A DNA stretch of 64,000 nucleotides from Aurantiochytrium sp. KH105 (GCA_003116975.1 BGKB01000089.1:248001-312000); one strand, 5' to 3'; counted from the first letter of the stretch, positions 1-9,710 are shown. Notes: a model not told the origin generated them from the sequence alone. Program-made: numbers and translations.

Positions 1-3000
1 TCCAAAAAGTTCACGAGCCAGCTCCCTTTGTTCTTGATATAAGGCACGACGACCCGCCAAGTAGGCGAGTTGACGCAAGGCGAGCGCTTGGCGACGCTGC
101 GCGAGCCGTGCCACCAAGACGCGAGCCTTGGCGGTGATTTCTAGCTTGTACACTGTGAATTTTCGCCACCAATGCAAAATTTCGGCTGCAGGACCATGCG
201 GCTGCGCTAAAAAGTGCTTGTAGCGCAATTCGTCAGCAAGTTTAATATTTCGTTTCGCCTGTTTCGCCACGGCCTTGAGCCCTCGAAAGGCTGTGCTCCG
301 CGTGCTTCGTCGAAAATAGCGCTTTGCTGTGAAGACGTTGCTTCGCGCGACTTGGGCGTTGCGCACCTCCAGGGGCACACACAGCAAGAAAACTTTGACA
401 AGGTTTTTGCGTCGCAAGATGCCCGGACGTGCATTTTCTCTCCAATCGTCGAAGCAACGTCGAGAGGCTCTACTCGCGAAAAAAGCCAAAGCTTTGGGGT
501 AGCGTTCATTCTTCCATCGCCGGTGGGCAACATACGCTTGCCACTGGGTCCATGATCGCTTGACAAGGGCCCCCGAAAAATGCGCGAGGGCCTCTGCAGC
601 GAGCTGCATAGCTGCCGCAGTACGACGCTCGAGGATGAGGCTCTCCGCATTTTCGCGCCAGGCAAAAAAGCACCGGGAGAGCAGTCGTTGGGTCCATATA
701 GCAAGCGCCCTTCGCGTCACTTTCGCGGCATGATACTGCCGATACATGAACTGTATGCGGAGCGCCAGAAAGGTGAGCACCTGACGTAGCTCTGCAGCAA
801 ACACGCGCGCAAGATAGCCCCGTGCACACCTCTGCATCTCGATAGCGGCTGCAACACGTCGCTGGAAGTCTTCGTGGCGTAAATTCTGCAGCACTTTGTA
901 GGCGCGCCGACGTCGCACGAGACACTGGACGACGAGAGCGGCTTGCTCCATTTCGGCTTTTCGTTTGACTTGGCGTTCCGCATGAAGAGCGCGAACGCGC
1001 TCGAGGTCAGGCTGAATGCCTCGCCACGAAGCATTCTTTACGAACGAGCAAGCGAGGCCAAAGTCAGAGCATGCAGAAGCTAGACGCCTCATTGTGGCGT
1101 CCGAAACAAGCGAGCACCCGTGTACATTGACCATGTCAAGTCCAGGTGGCATGTCGCTTCGACGTCGAGCCGCGACGACCTCGAACGCGTGCGACGTGAG
1201 GCCGGCGCAACCGGCCACCTCGAGGGTACGCAGCTCCTGACAAAGACCTAGCAGGGTCACGAGAGAAGCGTCGTTGAGATCTGCGCATTCACAGAGCGCG
1301 AGCACCTGCAATTTCCAGTTGGGCACAGCCAGGACCCCCTTTAAGGAAGGGCATCGCGAAAGGTGTAGTGCCCGGACGTGCCGAAGGGGTTGTAGTGCCA
1401 AAAGACTATCATTGCCAACGAGCGCGCAGCGGCTCACGTCAAGATCGTAGAGATACTTGCATCGTTTACCGAGAGCACCGAGGCCTGCAGCGGTGATTTC
1501 GCTGTGACCTGCGAGACGCAGGACACCAAGCCTCGGGCCACAATGGAGCGCTACAAGTCTGACAAATTCGTCAGACACCGGACCTGTGTCCGCAACCTCG
1601 AGACGCGTCAGCGAGTTGGCGAGAGTTTCGACCAAGGCACTCAGGCTTTTTGAAGAGATTCGAGGGCAGCTAGAGAAGACAACGGTGTGCAGCTCCGGAA
1701 GCGCGCGAAGGCCAAATTCAACCTTGGCATTCGACACAAGCTGCAAAACACCAGCGTCGGAAATGCCCTCGCATCGAGCCATGTTGAGTACTTTGAGATG
1801 GTTGAGACCTCCGATGCTGCGCATTCCAAAGTCCCCCAAGCTTCTGCAGCCCTGCATGTCCAGTGTCTCCAGCCACGGGCAGCCAGATGCAATCCACCCA
1901 AGCGAAATGTCTGTAATATCTTGGCACCCACGCAGTATAACCGTGCGTACATTCTGAAATCCGGGATGCTCTCGATGACCCCACATGGTCTTGTAGTCCA
2001 TGAACATGCGTAGGCCGTCGTCTGATATCTTCTGCAATGCAGAGAGGTCAACATAGCGCAAGCCGAACGCCTTGGCAGCAAGGCAATGGAGACCCTCATC
2101 GTTGACGTGGTTGCAGCCCTCCATGCGAAGGTCTTGTAAATTCCGACCACATGCCTCGCCGAGGGGTCGCAAGGCCTCTTGACCGATTCGTAGACAGTCT
2201 CCAAGGTCAAGACAGCGCAACTCAACACAGGATTTTGCCAAAAGTGCGATCGATAGGTTGGAGACGATTTCGCGCTGCTCGCGCAGGACCAGTATCTCGA
2301 GCGATGGGCAGTGCTGGGCCACAGCAGCGAGAGTTCTCGCAGAGATGTTAAGAGGGGAACGTCTCATGTCGACTCGGAGAAGTTCAGCTCGGCTCTCATC
2401 GGCGCACTGTAGCATGGGTCCTTTGCAACATTTGCACCAGAGTTCATCGAGCTCGTCATCTCCGACAACGACCTCTTGATTTCGGCCTAGGGGTGCCGTG
2501 GCATACTTGGCCAAGTCCAACTCGGCCAAAGTGTTTCCACATATCGACAGTGCAGATTCGATACCTGCATCAGAAAGATGTTTGCATCCGGCGATCCGCA
2601 ATCGTTCGAGATGCGGACAATTCCCCACAGCTCGAATAAGGCCACCATCAGTCAGACTCTCAAGGCCGCGAAGGTCGAGATCACGGAAAGCTCGTGTACA
2701 TGATGTCAGACGATCGAGACCGTGATCCGAAACAGCTTCTCTCCAATGCCGAAGGTCTAAACGCTGTGCGGGTTTCGTGCTCATTGGGTCGAAGGCAAGA
2801 TGTCCATATGCCAGATCGTCGAGCGCAGACAAATATGATGCACGTCGTTCTTCGCGAGAGGCAAGGCGTGACCATTGATCCCGTCCGTTCTCCAAAAAAC
2901 TGGTAGCGTCGTCGCTGTCGTTATCGTTGTCTGTGCGCATGTCGCCATGTTCGCCTGCATGCTTTGCCTTTGCAAGTTGTTGTAACTTCCCGAGAAGCGT

Positions 3001-3390
3001 CTGGTATTGTGCGAGCGTTTCCGTAGGTCGGCGTGGAGCCTTTGACGTGTATTGAAGCAGGTGATGATCCTGGTTGGGGCCCAAATTCGACAGCGCACGT
3101 GTACCCGTCTGATTTGGTAGTGTCGGGAGCCGTCGTGGCGATGATCGCATGGTGGGCGAGTGCATGGCTGCCGAGACAAGCTGAGGCCCGTTGCCTTCGT
3201 GCTGCAGCAGCCTTGTACCCTTGGCCCGACGCCTCGCGGGGTTTCCCTCCGCTGTATTTGCATAGTCGCTGTAGTGATTGTACGCGGTCCTTGCGTCGTC
3301 GACGTTTGCGATGACCTCGCGCGGCCGTTTTCGTCTCGTCTTGCCGGCGGCGGCAAGGGAGCCCTTGCCCGGCGACGCGAGCCTGTCCAT
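1..3390 (-). CDS. LRR / IQ / Sfi1-like repeat protein (3' part missing)
   Basis: One uninterrupted reading frame starts at the first ATG (3388-3390) after an in-frame stop at 3535-3537 and runs off the left edge, giving at least 1130 residues. Residues about 1-235 are low complexity and basic. About 237-770 form cysteine-containing leucine-rich repeats of the AMN1/FBXL type (for example LDLRGLESLTDGG and LQKISDDGLRMFMDY). About 815-890 carry three IQ-like calmodulin-binding segments (VQCLVRRRRA, MQRCARGYLARV, RIQFMYRQYHAAK). After about 895 there are spaced Trp motifs like Sfi1 centrin-binding repeats (RCFFAWRENA, RSWTQWQAYV, RCFDDWRENA). No clear F-box is visible at the N terminus. LRR-CC proteins commonly act as ubiquitin-ligase adaptors or scaffolds, while IQ and Sfi1-like repeats bind calmodulin or centrin. 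A centrosomal or basal-body scaffold is therefore plausible but inferred. The true C terminus lies outside the window. Confidence 0.8.
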   Translation of the reverse strand, partial: MDRLASPGKGSLAAAGKTRRKRPREVIANVDDARTAYNHYSDYANTAEGNPARRRAKGTRLLQHEGNGPQLVSAAMHSPTMRSSPRRLPTLPNQTGTRALSNLGPNQDHHLLQYTSKAPRRPTETLAQYQTLLGKLQQLAKAKHAGEHGDMRTDNDNDSDDATSFLENGRDQWSRLASREERRASYLSALDDLAYGHLAFDPMSTKPAQRLDLRHWREAVSDHGLDRLTSCTRAFRDLDLRGLESLTDGGLIRAVGNCPHLERLRIAGCKHLSDAGIESALSICGNTLAELDLAKYATAPLGRNQEVVVGDDELDELWCKCCKGPMLQCADESRAELLRVDMRRSPLNISARTLAAVAQHCPSLEILVLREQREIVSNLSIALLAKSCVELRCLDLGDCLRIGQEALRPLGEACGRNLQDLRMEGCNHVNDEGLHCLAAKAFGLRYVDLSALQKISDDGLRMFMDYKTMWGHREHPGFQNVRTVILRGCQDITDISLGWIASGCPWLETLDMQGCRSLGDFGMRSIGGLNHLKVLNMARCEGISDAGVLQLVSNAKVEFGLRALPELHTVVFSSCPRISSKSLSALVETLANSLTRLEVADTGPVSDEFVRLVALHCGPRLGVLRLAGHSEITAAGLGALGKRCKYLYDLDVSRCALVGNDSLLALQPLRHVRALHLSRCPSLKGVLAVPNWKLQVLALCECADLNDASLVTLLGLCQELRTLEVAGCAGLTSHAFEVVAARRRSDMPPGLDMVNVHGCSLVSDATMRRLASACSDFGLACSFVKNASWRGIQPDLERVRALHAERQVKRKAEMEQAALVVQCLVRRRRAYKVLQNLRHEDFQRRVAAAIEMQRCARGYLARVFAAELRQVLTFLALRIQFMYRQYHAAKVTRRALAIWTQRLLSRCFFAWRENAESLILERRTAAAMQLAAEALAHFSGALVKRSWTQWQAYVAHRRWKNERYPKALAFFASRASRRCFDDWRENARPGILRRKNLVKVFLLCVPLEVRNAQVARSNVFTAKRYFRRSTRSTAFRGLKAVAKQAKRNIKLADELRYKHFLAQPHGPAAEILHWWRKFTVYKLEITAKARVLVARLAQRRQALALRQLAYLAGRRALYQEQRELARELFG

Positions 3391-3923
3391 GGGCCCCGAG
3401 GGCGTCTGCCGCGAGTCCCGCTTTTGCAGTGCCCTCTGGCGTGCTTGGGCCTGCTGCGCGTCCTTGGTTCCGTTACGAGGAGCAGAAACTTTTTCCTCAG
3501 CAGCAACCCCAAGGCCACCACCACTTTGCTCAGCCTACTGCTAGGGTAGCGCGTAGGAGCCGTCTAGCCCGCCCGGGCGCGTCCCAGGCGTGGGACGCGC
3601 GGCAAGAACAGAACGCGCGAAGAACGCTCTCAAACTAGTCGAAACTAGTCACAAAGCTACGCCGCGAGGACCCTTCGGGGCGCCTATCCTCCGGGCGCCG
3701 CCGAGGAGGCGTCCACCAGTTCCATGTCCGCGCGCACGAGCGGCGAGGGTGCGAGCGCAGCGGCGGCGACGGCGGAGCGGAGGTCCCGGCCCCGAGGCGG
3801 CCGGGTGCGCGGAGCTCGCGAACGCAGGCTGCGGCGGGCGGCGGGGCCGGCGGCGGCGTCTGCGCCTGCCTGCGTCTGTCGCGAGAGCTTCTCGCCTCTC
3901 CGAGCGCGGCGGCGGGGGCCGTC
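3391..3923. other. Divergent intergenic region, LRR protein / ATAD1
   Basis: This 533-bp spacer separates two divergently transcribed genes and must hold both promoters. It becomes very GC-rich toward the ATAD1 start. I see no TATA-like box, RNA gene or repeat that I would defend. Confidence 0.5.
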
Positions 3924-5459
3924 ATGAACGCGAACACGAGCGGCGTCGGCGATGCCGGCGGCGGCGGGGCTAGCAGCGGCGGCGGCGGGAGCAGCGGGTC
4001 TGGCGATTCTTCGTCGGCGTCGACGGCAGCGGTGCTGCAGAACCTGGCCATCGAAATGGCTTCCATCACGCTGAGCTACTCGCTGCTCTTCTTCGGGGTG
4101 CGGTACCTGATGCGCGAGATGGACCCGCAGCGGCAGGCCAAACAGCAGGGCGACGAGCACAAGCGAAAACTGATGCAAAAGTTGGCCGAAAATGGGCGCG
4201 AGGGATTCGCCATGGACGACTACGAAGCAATCATTGCGAATGATCTGATTTATCCCGAGGATATTGACGTGACCTTTGAGATGATCGGAGGCCTCGATGA
4301 GGTCAAGACGGAAATCTTTGACATTGTCGCGCTGCCTCTGCAACGTCCCGATCTCTTTGTCGGACGCAGCAAGCTGCTGTCGCCGCCCAAGGGAATTCTG
4401 TTGTTCGGCCCTCCCGGTACGGGCAAGACAATGATGGCCAAGGCCATCGCGCGCGAATCGGGCGCGGCATTCATCAACCTTCAGATGTCGACGACGATGA
4501 ACAAGTGGTTTGGCGAGTCGCAAAAGCTGATTCGCGCGACGTTTTCTCTGGCGTGGAAGCTGGCACCTTGCGTGGTGTTTATTGATGAGATTGATTCTTT
4601 TATGCGGGAGCGTAGCAGCGACGACCCTTCGGCGCAGGCGAACATGAAGTCTGAATTTTTGGCGCTCTGGGACGGTATGTTGACGCAGAACGCGCCGCAC
4701 GGGGGCGGTTACGGCGTTATTGTGGTCGGAGCAACAAATCGACCTTGGGACATTGACCCAGCCATCCTGCGGCGCATGCCGCGCACCTTCAAGCTTGATC
4801 TTCCATCGATGGAGCAGCGTTTACAGATTTTGAAGATTTATCTTCAGGACGAGGACCTCGATTCGTCTCTGCGAGGTGGCGACATGGTCAAGCTCGCTCA
4901 GCTGCTCAATGGGTACAGCGGCAGCGATATCAAGGAGCTCTGCCAAGCTGCGGCCATGCTCCCTTTTCGAGAGTTTGCGCGCGAGTGCCGAGCGAACGGG
5001 AGTTTGCAGCCAGAAACAAAGCGGCTGCGGAAGCTCACCATTAGGGACTTTTTAAACGCAATGAAGGACGTGAGGGCCACCGGCCAGGCCGCATACGAGT
5101 ATCATGATGAAGCGGCGGCGAAACAGCAAGGAGGAGGTCCTTTTGGCGGAGGAGGTGGAGCAGCAGCGGGCGTCTCTGCGGACCAATTCCAGCTCATGCT
5201 GCGTGCCTTTATGGAGTACGCAGTGCAGTCTGCTCACACGAATGCTCACGCCAATGGCCATGCCAACGGGCACGGAGGCCACGTATCTCGCGCTGAGGTC
5301 CCAGCATCATCATCATCATCATCGTCGTCGTCGACGTCGTCACCGAACATGGCACGGCCAGCCACGACAGACGCGGGTACATCAAACCTGAACGGAAATG
5401 GCAGCCACGTGGAGGCGGGAGGAGGAGAAGAGGAATTTCATGATGCCGAGTTTGATTGA
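3924..5459 (+). CDS. ATAD1: Msp1/ATAD1-type mitochondrial outer-membrane AAA ATPase
   Basis: The 511-residue protein begins with a Gly/Ser-rich stretch (1-35). A single membrane segment follows (about 44-61, ITLSYSLLFFGVRYLM), then the Msp1-type linker and one AAA domain. Walker A is GPPGTGKT at 162-169 and Walker B is VVFIDEID at 217-224; the second region of homology contains GATNRPWDIDPAILRR. ATAD1/Msp1 extracts mislocalised tail-anchored proteins from the mitochondrial outer membrane and peroxisomes. The N-terminal anchor with a cytosolic AAA domain fits that role. The protein is about 150 residues longer than animal ATAD1 (361), because of the Gly-rich N terminus and a low-complexity tail after about residue 395 (Gly-, His/Asn- and Ser-rich). 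Two stops in tandem end it (5457-5462). The last 22 bp overlap the 3' end of the convergent GCP4 coding region. Confidence 0.93.
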   Translation: MNANTSGVGDAGGGGASSGGGGSSGSGDSSSASTAAVLQNLAIEMASITLSYSLLFFGVRYLMREMDPQRQAKQQGDEHKRKLMQKLAENGREGFAMDDYEAIIANDLIYPEDIDVTFEMIGGLDEVKTEIFDIVALPLQRPDLFVGRSKLLSPPKGILLFGPPGTGKTMMAKAIARESGAAFINLQMSTTMNKWFGESQKLIRATFSLAWKLAPCVVFIDEIDSFMRERSSDDPSAQANMKSEFLALWDGMLTQNAPHGGGYGVIVVGATNRPWDIDPAILRRMPRTFKLDLPSMEQRLQILKIYLQDEDLDSSLRGGDMVKLAQLLNGYSGSDIKELCQAAAMLPFREFARECRANGSLQPETKRLRKLTIRDFLNAMKDVRATGQAAYEYHDEAAAKQQGGGPFGGGGGAAAGVSADQFQLMLRAFMEYAVQSAHTNAHANGHANGHGGHVSRAEVPASSSSSSSSSTSSPNMARPATTDAGTSNLNGNGSHVEAGGGEEEFHDAEFD

Positions 5460-8401
5460 TGAGCGTAAGAATGCTTTGCTGTAGTGTACTTGATATCCCC
5501 CTGTGCGAGTCTGTCAAAGAAGCCGTTGAAGTCGATGCGTAGAAGCATGTTGGAGTTCAGGCTCAGGAGCATTTGGTACAGGAACTTGGCGTCGCGCGCA
5601 TACGCCTTGGCCAGGTCATTGAATGCCTTGTCGAGATCCTCGTACTTTTGCGCGTCCGCCGACGGGGCGTCGGCGGACGCTGCGTCGAGCCGCGCAAAAC
5701 GTTCCACGAGGCTGCAAAAACGCAAGCAGCGCCGCAACACGTGGTCGATGGTTTCTCGAACGGTCTTGTTGTGCAGGAACGCGCCGGTAATGAATGTTTC
5801 GACAAACTTGTCGTGGGCTTGTTCGACAAACTTGAAGTCTGAGGCGTTGCGAATTTCGTCGAGTAGGGTTTTGTGCGCGGCATCGACGACGTCGACTTGC
5901 AAGTGATACTGCAAATTGTTGACCCAGTACGCCATGCTTGATCGAAGGCGCCAGAGCGTCATGAGGCGCGCCATTTGCGCAGGATTGCCACGCACACGCT
6001 TAAAGCGGGTCTGGTTCAGTAACGCCCAGGCCTCCTTGAGTGCAATCTCGACGCGGCGAAGCGACAAGAGAAAGCGGAACATCATGCCATACTGATCGAG
6101 CGCATTTTGCGTGAGAACGAGATGAAGAGGCCAGTCTACATGCATGTGCAAATTTAAGAGCGTGCGCCATGGGTCAAACTCTGCGCGCGACGTGTCTCCT
6201 ACCGCGTTTGCATGAACGAACCAGGTCAGAACATCCCCACCCCCTGGGCCGCTGAGAAGGACGCCAGTCCATGCGCGTCCGCTGCCCTTTTCGAGACGCA
6301 TTTCCTTACCCATGGATAATGGGACTTGTAGTTGGGCGCAAAGGTGATCGTCTTCATCGTCTCGGAGCTCCACCTGGGCCACGTATCTGATTTTGTCCTG
6401 ACCTTGGAGTTTATATGCCACACTAAGACGGTGTGTGCGCTCGGTGATCGTCGATGCGGCACTTGGGCCGAGCATGTTGGAGGATTCGCTTGCAAAGAGG
6501 GTTTCGCCCCGCTGACCGATGACTAAAAGGCGCGCCGCCGAAAAGTCCGATGCGATGCGCGCCACAAATGAAATGCTGTTCTCTGGTGCACGGAGCGGCG
6601 TGGGCCCCACCATGGGGTCGTGCTGAAAGCAAAGGCTTACTTGAAAGTCGTTGGGGGCTCCAGGGCGCGCTCTGTGGCAGACCTTGACGGATGCCTGAAA
6701 TCCACGTTCCACGGGTAGCTTGCTCCCGTGCCACAAGCCACCCTCCTCGACAACGCCGAGGTTAGCAGGGCCATCGAGTCCGCGCACGGCGTCACGCGTC
6801 GTGGCATCGGCGCGACCGATGATAATGGCGGACCCGCGGGCCCTCGCGTCGCCAACAAGAACAAGCGAGGACAGTGGGCTCTTGGCGTCGGCGGCTGCTC
6901 CGACTGAGGTAGCGGATCGCGAGGTGGCGGCGCTCGAGGCGCTTCCGGAGAAAACGGTTCGTTTGGTTCGCGTTGAGACGACGGTGGCTGTGTCGAGACC
7001 TCCAGCGACAACCGAACTGGCATCGTGAGCATTGGGTTGACCGAATCCGGAGCGAAAGTCGACGCGCAGACTCTGCAAAAGAAGGCGAAGCTTGTGAAAA
7101 AGACGTGTCTGCGGTTCTGGCCAGGAGTCGATCCCAGCCTGTTCCGCGGCGTCTCGCCAAGGACCCGCATTGATGGCAAGTTCTGCCTGCGCAAGAGCTG
7201 CACGCGGGTCGGAGGCAAAGAGACCTCGACTTAGTTCGATGAAAAAAGAAAAGAAGGCGCCCTGGCCCAAAAGGAAAAAGTCGCGAGCAAAGGTGAGGTG
7301 GCGCACAAGGCCAGACCGTTTAACGACGAGGTTTTGCAAATCTTGTGCGACAGCCTTGTAATACGTTCGGATGGCACGCCCCACGAAAACCATGTCAAGT
7401 TCGGAAGCCTCGCGCGTGGTTTTCATCGCGGCGAGAAAAGCGGCGAGCGCGGCGTGACCGTGTGCATCGTGCCTGTCTTTGTCGGGAGTGTCTTCTAGCT
7501 GAGAACGACGTAGCACGCGCGTGGCTTTACCGACAAAGAGGACAAGATCGGCCAGATCGCGTGAGAAAAAGCTCGTGGGCAACATTGCATCGCGGATGCG
7601 AAATTGCGATTTCCATTCGTATTCAAGAATGAGGGGATGGTGCGCCCGAAGATTTGCCCAGTTGCTATCGTCCTCATCGTATCCGTCGTCGTCATCGTCT
7701 TCGCCGTCCGTGTCCACTCTTGCGGGGACGTGAACCTTGTGCGCGCGCTCTTGGACGAAGAACTCGTGCTCACGATCGAGGAGAATGCCATGCACCATCC
7801 ATGTTTCCGCAAGGTTGACCAGAACCTGCAGGCAGGTTTGTAATATGTTAGCAAGGCGGTCTTGCACCGCGCGAACGCCGCTCTGGCGCATTGTGACGTA
7901 GACAAGGTCGAGGACCTGGCCCCCGCGAAGGCGACGACCGCGCACCTGCTCGCAAATGGCGCACACGCGCTCGAGGACTGACTCAGTGTCGCCCATGAGA
8001 TAGCGTACGCGCGAGAGTGGCATACCGGGCTCGTCGCGCGCTTTGCGCTCGATTTCGCAGACCTTTTCGAGGTGCCACTGCAAAGTGTCGCGGACGGCAG
8101 TGCAGAGAGCCCGAACCGTGAGAGACGAGTCGTGTTCGGCGTGGGCTAGAAAGTCTCGTAGCTCGCGGTTGAGGGTTCCAGCGCGGGCGAGCTCCTCTAC
8201 GCAGCGGGCTTCTGCGTCGGAAAGGACTTCAGGGACGAGCAAACGCCGCACGCGCGACGGGGTTCGGTTGTTGCTGTTGTCCGCATTCTCGTCGTCTTTA
8301 CCGTGGATGGCGTGGCTTTCGCCAAAGTGTTTTGGCGCCCCGGTCGTCTCCAGCAGGGCGCCCTCATGGCCCAGCACGCCCAGCAAGACCTCGTGAAGCA
8401 T
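5438..8401 (-). CDS. TUBGCP4: Gamma-tubulin complex component 4 (GCP4)
   Basis: The 987-residue protein starts MLHEVLLGVLG, the standard GCP4 beginning (human MIHELLLALSG). The GRIP1 half includes WMVHGILLD and FLLGQGAFFSFFIEL (about 377-391). The GRIP2 half starts near 748 with VDWPLHLVLTQNALDQYG and includes MAYWVNNLQYHLQVDV. GCP4 is a wedge subunit of the gamma-tubulin ring complex, which nucleates microtubules at centrosomes and basal bodies. Human GCP4 has about 667 residues. The excess here is mainly a roughly 300-residue insertion between the two GRIP regions (about 440-745). Part of it (about 550-732) reads like a concanavalin-A/L-type lectin fold: GGLWHGSKLPVERGF at its start and GRAWTGVLLSGPGGGDVLTW at its end. 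An acidic Asp/Glu linker also interrupts GRIP1. The 3' coding end overlaps ATAD1 tail to tail. Confidence 0.93.
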   Translation of the reverse strand: MLHEVLLGVLGHEGALLETTGAPKHFGESHAIHGKDDENADNSNNRTPSRVRRLLVPEVLSDAEARCVEELARAGTLNRELRDFLAHAEHDSSLTVRALCTAVRDTLQWHLEKVCEIERKARDEPGMPLSRVRYLMGDTESVLERVCAICEQVRGRRLRGGQVLDLVYVTMRQSGVRAVQDRLANILQTCLQVLVNLAETWMVHGILLDREHEFFVQERAHKVHVPARVDTDGEDDDDDGYDEDDSNWANLRAHHPLILEYEWKSQFRIRDAMLPTSFFSRDLADLVLFVGKATRVLRRSQLEDTPDKDRHDAHGHAALAAFLAAMKTTREASELDMVFVGRAIRTYYKAVAQDLQNLVVKRSGLVRHLTFARDFFLLGQGAFFSFFIELSRGLFASDPRAALAQAELAINAGPWRDAAEQAGIDSWPEPQTRLFHKLRLLLQSLRVDFRSGFGQPNAHDASSVVAGGLDTATVVSTRTKRTVFSGSASSAATSRSATSVGAAADAKSPLSSLVLVGDARARGSAIIIGRADATTRDAVRGLDGPANLGVVEEGGLWHGSKLPVERGFQASVKVCHRARPGAPNDFQVSLCFQHDPMVGPTPLRAPENSISFVARIASDFSAARLLVIGQRGETLFASESSNMLGPSAASTITERTHRLSVAYKLQGQDKIRYVAQVELRDDEDDHLCAQLQVPLSMGKEMRLEKGSGRAWTGVLLSGPGGGDVLTWFVHANAVGDTSRAEFDPWRTLLNLHMHVDWPLHLVLTQNALDQYGMMFRFLLSLRRVEIALKEAWALLNQTRFKRVRGNPAQMARLMTLWRLRSSMAYWVNNLQYHLQVDVVDAAHKTLLDEIRNASDFKFVEQAHDKFVETFITGAFLHNKTVRETIDHVLRRCLRFCSLVERFARLDAASADAPSADAQKYEDLDKAFNDLAKAYARDAKFLYQMLLSLNSNMLLRIDFNGFFDRLAQGDIKYTTAKHSYAHQSNSAS

Positions 8402-8938
8402 TGCCTCTCCCGAGGAGCCCGGCCCTCTTCTCTCCCTCGTTCACGCTGCGGCCACGGCGGTTAGATCGATTATTGCGCTGCGTGCGCTAGCAATCATTGT
8501 AAACGAAAAAAAAAAAAACAGAAACAGGAACAGAAGAGGGGCGGCTTGCTGGATAACCGATTACTTCTATAAACCTGATGATGTGTTTGTCGTTTGGTTG
8601 GTTGGTCCATGGGTTGTTTGCCATGGCAGTCACATTTTACGTTTCCGCACACGGATATAGCCAAAACGCGCTCGAGAAATGTATTTGACAACACAACATC
8701 CATCATACGAGATAAAAAAAAATAGTGGTGTTTGTACAGGTTAGGTCAAAAGAAAATTAGAGTCAAGCTCGCTCTCATGAGAGCACACAGGAGCTTCCAA
8801 TATAAAATAGGGTAGGCTCTCCTGTGTTTATGGTGCGAAAGCTCCAGTCATGTCGTCAGTTGTCGCTGCGCCGCCGCTGGCCGCGACCGATGTTGCATCG
8901 GAGGCGGCTGACGCACTGCTCTTATCAATCTGAGATTC
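8402..8938. other. Intergenic region upstream of GCP4
   Basis: A 537-bp spacer between the 5' end of GCP4 and the 3' end of the next minus-strand gene. It is less GC-rich than its surroundings and has a short A tract near 8506-8519 and an AT-rich stretch near 8700-8760. Short open frames here use non-ATG starts or look random. Nothing else is seen. Confidence 0.5.
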
Positions 8939-9643
8939 TCAGGTTTGTTTCAAGTGACTTGCCTGGACATCTGAGGCAAGAAGTAATTCGAGAGGTCCAC
9001 ATTGTTGAAACTTTTGTTGCTCGGAAGCGACGAGCGCTTCAATGGCGCGCTCCAAAGTATTCTCCATCGACTTGCGCGTTCCTGAAGCCCTCAAACTCCA
9101 CGATCTCTGTGAGTTTTGAATCAAGGAATCGTACTTGTCGCTCATGCAGTTGAAAAGGCTCATGTCTAGCGATGAAGCATCGACACAGTGCGTGGCGGAT
9201 TCAGGTCTGGACATGTCGTCGGCGTCAAAACTTCCCACAAACTCGGGGGTGTCGTCGTCTCTTTGGTCATCGTCATGGTCATCATCATCCTTTGGTTCCT
9301 CTTCCTCGTCCTCGACATAATTATTCTTCTCCTCGTCGGCGGTGGTTACCTTGGTGTCTTGAAGGTGGTCGTCAACGCTGTGTTTGAGGCACGAGGGCCA
9401 AAGGTCCTCCTTCTTTTCCTTTCCGCCGTCGGGCTCCACGCCGCCCAAGTACCCTTCGTCGCTCAGGCCATCGGCATGATCGCCCGCGCGTCTACGTTTC
9501 CCATGCGCGCGAGGCGCCGGCGCCTCCTCGCGCGTCGCCTCGCGCGCCTCGCGAGCGCGCTTGAGGCCTGCAGCTGCAGCAGGTCGCGCGGGCGCTGGGG
9601 CATCGATCGTCGCCTCGCCGTCCCGCGCCTCGGGCGCCGCCAT
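8939..9643 (-). CDS. Hypothetical acidic low-complexity protein
   Basis: A 234-residue frame with an ATG at 9641-9643. The first 60 residues are Ala/Arg-rich with a nuclear-localisation-like cluster (GKRRRAG). Residues about 75-145 are strongly acidic (Glu/Asp runs such as DEEEEPKDDDDHDDD). The C-terminal third is less biased and may form one helix (SMENTLERAIEALVASEQQKF). I do not recognise a family. The gene is supported by its position between two minus-strand genes and a fairly normal C-terminal composition, but acidic low-complexity frames can arise by chance in GC-rich DNA. A nuclear protein is a possible reading, not shown. Confidence 0.45.
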   Translation of the reverse strand: MAAPEARDGEATIDAPAPARPAAAAGLKRAREAREATREEAPAPRAHGKRRRAGDHADGLSDEGYLGGVEPDGGKEKKEDLWPSCLKHSVDDHLQDTKVTTADEEKNNYVEDEEEEPKDDDDHDDDQRDDDTPEFVGSFDADDMSRPESATHCVDASSLDMSLFNCMSDKYDSLIQNSQRSWSLRASGTRKSMENTLERAIEALVASEQQKFQQCGPLELLLASDVQASHLKQT

Positions 9644-9710
9644 CTCTCGCGCTCTCTTTGCTCCTCCTCCTTATCCTCTTTCGACCGCGGCGCGGCCTCC
9701 TGCTGGCGCG

